The notes under the pieces: model-generated | Seen by the model: only the letters and a program-made list of their open reading frames with translations | Database searches by the model: none | What the model was told of the DNA's origin: nothing | NCBI GenBank assembly: GCA_013041835.1 | Contig: JABDRH010000634.1 | Span: forward strand, 1-8,699 | DNA length: 8,699 bases | From: Desulfatitalea sp. | Lineage (GTDB): Bacteria > Desulfobacterota > Desulfobacteria > Desulfobacterales > Desulfosarcinaceae | Reading direction: 5' to 3' | Translations under genes and position numbers: made by a program | Shown: positions 6,335-8,699 of the stretch, piece by piece | Position numbering within the stretch: position 1 is the first letter of the stretch | How the letters are laid out: each line of letters begins with the position of its first letter

Positions 6335-8041
6335 ATGGAAATCCTAATCGTCGAGGATGATTACATTTCACGTAGCTTGCTCAAAAAAATGCTCATGGAA
6401 ATGGGGCATCAGGTCGTGGAGACCGAAAACGGTCTTCAGGCATGGGAGCTTCTGCAAGAACGGCACATTCAAATCATCATCACCGACTGGATGATGCCGG
6501 AGATGGACGGGCTTGAGTTGTGCCGCAACATTCGGGGCAATTCATTTCCGGCGTATATCTACATCATCATGCTTACGGCAAAGGATCGGAAAAAAGACCT
6601 GGTTGAGGTGTTTCGATCGGGCGCCGACGACTATATTCCCAAACCTTTCGATCCGGAAGAGCTCAGTGCCAGGGTGTTGACCGGACTGCGGGTGATCGGC
6701 CTGGAAGAGCGCCACCGGCAGATGCAGGGGACGCTCATCGAGAGCCGAAATAAGTTGCGTATTGTCATCGACGCACTCCAGGAAGAAATCGTGACGGTGA
6801 GTGAAAGAATGGAAATCGTCACGGCCAACCGCACGTTTGCCCAACAGGTGCAATATTCGGTGGAGGAACTGGTCGGCAAATCGTGCCTCGAAATGGCACA
6901 AGCGAAGAAGACTTGTTATTTCCACGAAACGGTCCGGCCCATAATTGAATCGGTTTTTGACACCGGGCAGAGCCGCGAAGTCACTTGTGAAACGCAAGGG
7001 CAAGATGGGGATCCCCGGATTAAGCAGGTCGCATGTCTGCCCATCAAGGACAATTCGGATCACGTATTCCAGGTATTGGTGGTGAGTAAGGATATGACCG
7101 AAGACCGGCGGAAAACCGAAGAGATTCATCAGTTGAATGAGCAGTTGACGCAGAGCGCGGCGCAACTTGAGATCAAGAACAAACGGCTGGAAACCACCCT
7201 GTTGCGCCTGGAAGAGACCCAGGCTCAGATGCTGCAGTCCGAGAAGATGGCCTCGATCGGCCAACTGTCCGCCGGTGTGGCCCACGAGATCAACAATCCA
7301 ACCGGTTTTGTGAGCAGCAATCTAAAAACCCTCGATGATTATCAAAAAGATATCATCCGTCTGGTCGCGGCGTACCGTGATTTTATCGCAAAGATTCGAT
7401 CCGACGTTCAGGCCGGGGCCGCTTTCCAAACCCTGCGTGAGGTGTTGAACAGCATCGCCGACTTGGAAAAAGAAATCGATATCGATTTTCTCATGGAAGA
7501 TATCGCTGATTTGATCCGCGATTGCCGTCAGGGCACTGATCGCATTAAAAAAATTGTGATGGATTTGAAAGATTTTGCTCATCCCGGCAATGATACAATC
7601 CAGTCCACCGACATCAACAAAGGCATCGAGTCAACCCTTAATGTGATCCACAACGAAATCAAATTCAAGGCTACCGTGGAAAAGGATCTCGGTGACATTC
7701 CCACCGTACACGGCTATCCGCAACAGTTGAATCAGGTATTCATGAATATTTTGATCAATGCTGCGCAAGCAATTGAAACCCAGGGAAAAATAAACATTAA
7801 AACCCGTCGCGAAGATGGTTTTGTGATAGTGGCCATCAGTGATACCGGCTGCGGGATAGATCCAAAGCATCTGGGCAGAATCTTCGATCCTTTTTTCACC
7901 ACCAAGGAGGTGGGCAAAGGCACGGGATTGGGCATGAATATCGCCTACAACATTGTGAAAAAGCACAATGGCGATATTTCGGTGGACAGCCAAAAAGGCG
8001 GCGGTACTACCTTTACCGTTCGTATTCCCGAAGAGATCTGA
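6335..8041 (+). CDS. Receiver-PAS-histidine kinase, probably cytoplasmic
   Basis: This 568-residue signalling protein carries a receiver at its N-terminus, so its kinase activity is likely switched by phosphorylation from another kinase. Receiver about 1-120: acidic Asp8/Asp9, phospho-acceptor Asp51 (TDWMMP), Thr81 and Lys103 (PKPF). A PAS-like domain follows at about 138-255, with cysteines at 184, 194, 218 and 234. A probable coiled coil spans about 258-303. The kinase core has His317 in AHEINNP, Asn471/Asn475, DTGCGI at 503-508 and GKGTGLGM at 527-534. All catalytic residues are present. No membrane helix or signal peptide is visible. It is divergent from motAB and has its own sigma-28-like promoter, suggesting a motility or chemotaxis role, but it is not a CheA: there is no HPt or CheW-like domain. 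Its partner and output are unknown. The stop lies 14 bases from the convergent larB stop. Confidence 0.93.
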   Translation: MEILIVEDDYISRSLLKKMLMEMGHQVVETENGLQAWELLQERHIQIIITDWMMPEMDGLELCRNIRGNSFPAYIYIIMLTAKDRKKDLVEVFRSGADDYIPKPFDPEELSARVLTGLRVIGLEERHRQMQGTLIESRNKLRIVIDALQEEIVTVSERMEIVTANRTFAQQVQYSVEELVGKSCLEMAQAKKTCYFHETVRPIIESVFDTGQSREVTCETQGQDGDPRIKQVACLPIKDNSDHVFQVLVVSKDMTEDRRKTEEIHQLNEQLTQSAAQLEIKNKRLETTLLRLEETQAQMLQSEKMASIGQLSAGVAHEINNPTGFVSSNLKTLDDYQKDIIRLVAAYRDFIAKIRSDVQAGAAFQTLREVLNSIADLEKEIDIDFLMEDIADLIRDCRQGTDRIKKIVMDLKDFAHPGNDTIQSTDINKGIESTLNVIHNEIKFKATVEKDLGDIPTVHGYPQQLNQVFMNILINAAQAIETQGKINIKTRREDGFVIVAISDTGCGIDPKHLGRIFDPFFTTKEVGKGTGLGMNIAYNIVKKHNGDISVDSQKGGGTTFTVRIPEEI

Positions 8042-8055
8042 CACATCCTGTCAAA

Positions 8056-8699
8056 TCAGGGGTGGTTGATGCACGACGCCATATAGCCTGCGCCAAATCC
8101 GTTGTCGATGTTGACCACCGCCACGTTCGAGCTGCAGCTGCTAAGCATGCCCAACAGGGCGGTTACGCCACCGAAGCTGACGCCATAGCCCACGCTGGTA
8201 GGCACGGCGATGACCGGGCACTTGACCATGCCGGCCACGACGCTGGGCAGCGCGCCTTCCATGCCGGCCACGACGATCAAAACGCGGGCCGATTCGAGCA
8301 GACGGCGGTGTGCAAACAACCGATGAATCCCCGCCACACCCACATCAAAAACGGTTTCGACCTCGTTGCCCATGGCATCTGCCGTGAGCAATGCCTCGCG
8401 GGCCACGGGAATGTCCGAGGTGCCCGCCGAGACGACCACGATTCGGCCCTGACCGTCTTTGGCCAGGGGGGGATGTTGCCACAGGATCATGCGCGCGGTC
8501 TGATCATACCGGGCTTCGGGAAGGCGTTCGAGAACGGTTTCGGCTTTTGGGGCGTCGACACGCGTAGCCAGCACCACCTGTTCCTGTTGCGTCATGTGGG
8601 CCATGATTCCGGCGATTTGGTCGGCCGTCTTGCCCTCGCCGTAGATTACTTCGGGAAAGCCCTTGCGCAGACTGCGATGATGGTCTATATGGGCGTATT
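8056..8699 (-). CDS. larB: LarB, nickel-pincer cofactor biosynthesis protein (5'-truncated by the window)
   Basis: LarB is a PurE-related enzyme. In the known pathway it carboxylates the pyridinium ring of nicotinic acid adenine dinucleotide and releases AMP, giving the biscarboxylate mononucleotide that LarE and LarC convert to the nickel-pincer cofactor of lactate racemase and relatives. The frame stays open to the right edge, so the ATG at 8604 is not the real start: upstream residues read DHHRSLRKGFPEVIYGEGK, a conserved LarB stretch. About 213 residues are visible; the usual length is near 246, so roughly 30-35 N-terminal residues lie outside. Other motifs are VLATRV, SAGTSDIPVA, DVGVAGIHRL, AGMEGALPSVV and NIDNGFGAGY. 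A cysteine 26 residues from the C-terminus (SSCSSN) matches the position of the reactive Cys221 of Lactobacillus plantarum LarB as recalled. The other lar genes are not in view. A plain PurE is less likely because it lacks the N-terminal stretch seen here. Confidence 0.93.
   Translation of the reverse strand, partial: YAHIDHHRSLRKGFPEVIYGEGKTADQIAGIMAHMTQQEQVVLATRVDAPKAETVLERLPEARYDQTARMILWQHPPLAKDGQGRIVVVSAGTSDIPVAREALLTADAMGNEVETVFDVGVAGIHRLFAHRRLLESARVLIVVAGMEGALPSVVAGMVKCPVIAVPTSVGYGVSFGGVTALLGMLSSCSSNVAVVNIDNGFGAGYMASCINHP

Noticed and set aside
6542..7285. 247-residue minus-strand open frame inside the receiver-kinase
   Set aside because: It is antisense to a gene with intact catalytic motifs; its composition looks like a reverse-strand shadow.
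8039..8053. Small hairpin TGACA/TGTCA between the convergent receiver-kinase and larB stops
   Set aside because: The stem is only 5 base pairs and lacks a T-run on either side, so it is too weak to call a terminator.

Overview
The window looks like a piece of a motile, flagellated Gram-negative chromosome, most likely a delta-proteobacterium (Desulfobacterota, sulfate-reducer-like). This is inferred from gene style: large multi-sensor histidine kinases, a PomA/PomB-type motor pair with an EMD-containing MotB transmembrane segment, and a LarB nickel-cofactor gene. No rRNA, tRNA, CRISPR array or transposase gene was seen.

Layout, left to right. Positions 1-157 form one long nested palindrome, probably a MITE/REP-like repeat that can also act as a terminator. 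It abuts the stop codon of a very large minus-strand hybrid histidine kinase (158-3925) with two periplasmic solute-binding domains, two PAS domains, a kinase core and a receiver domain. A 492-base non-coding stretch (3926-4417) follows, with a candidate sigma-70 promoter for that kinase. Next is a minus-strand motor-stator operon, motA then motB (5956 to 4418). A 378-base divergent intergenic region (5957-6334) carries two back-to-back sequences resembling sigma-28 (FliA) flagellar promoters, one facing motAB and one facing the plus-strand gene at 6335-8041, which encodes a receiver-PAS-histidine kinase. The window closes with a convergent, 5'-truncated larB (8056-8699, minus strand).

How the parts work together. 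MotA and MotB form the ion-conducting stator that drives the flagellum; key residues match the sodium-type PomA/PomB at the same residue numbers. The divergent promoter pair suggests the receiver-kinase is co-expressed with the stator as a late flagellar gene, so it may signal in motility or chemotaxis. The large hybrid kinase resembles BvgS/EvgS-type sensors, but its ligand and regulatory target are unknown. larB belongs to an unrelated pathway, nickel-pincer cofactor synthesis.

The most notable items are the divergent sigma-28-like promoters, the palindromic element at the left edge, the cysteine-rich PAS insert in the large kinase, and the structured leader of the receiver-kinase. None proves a new system; each is a testable lead.
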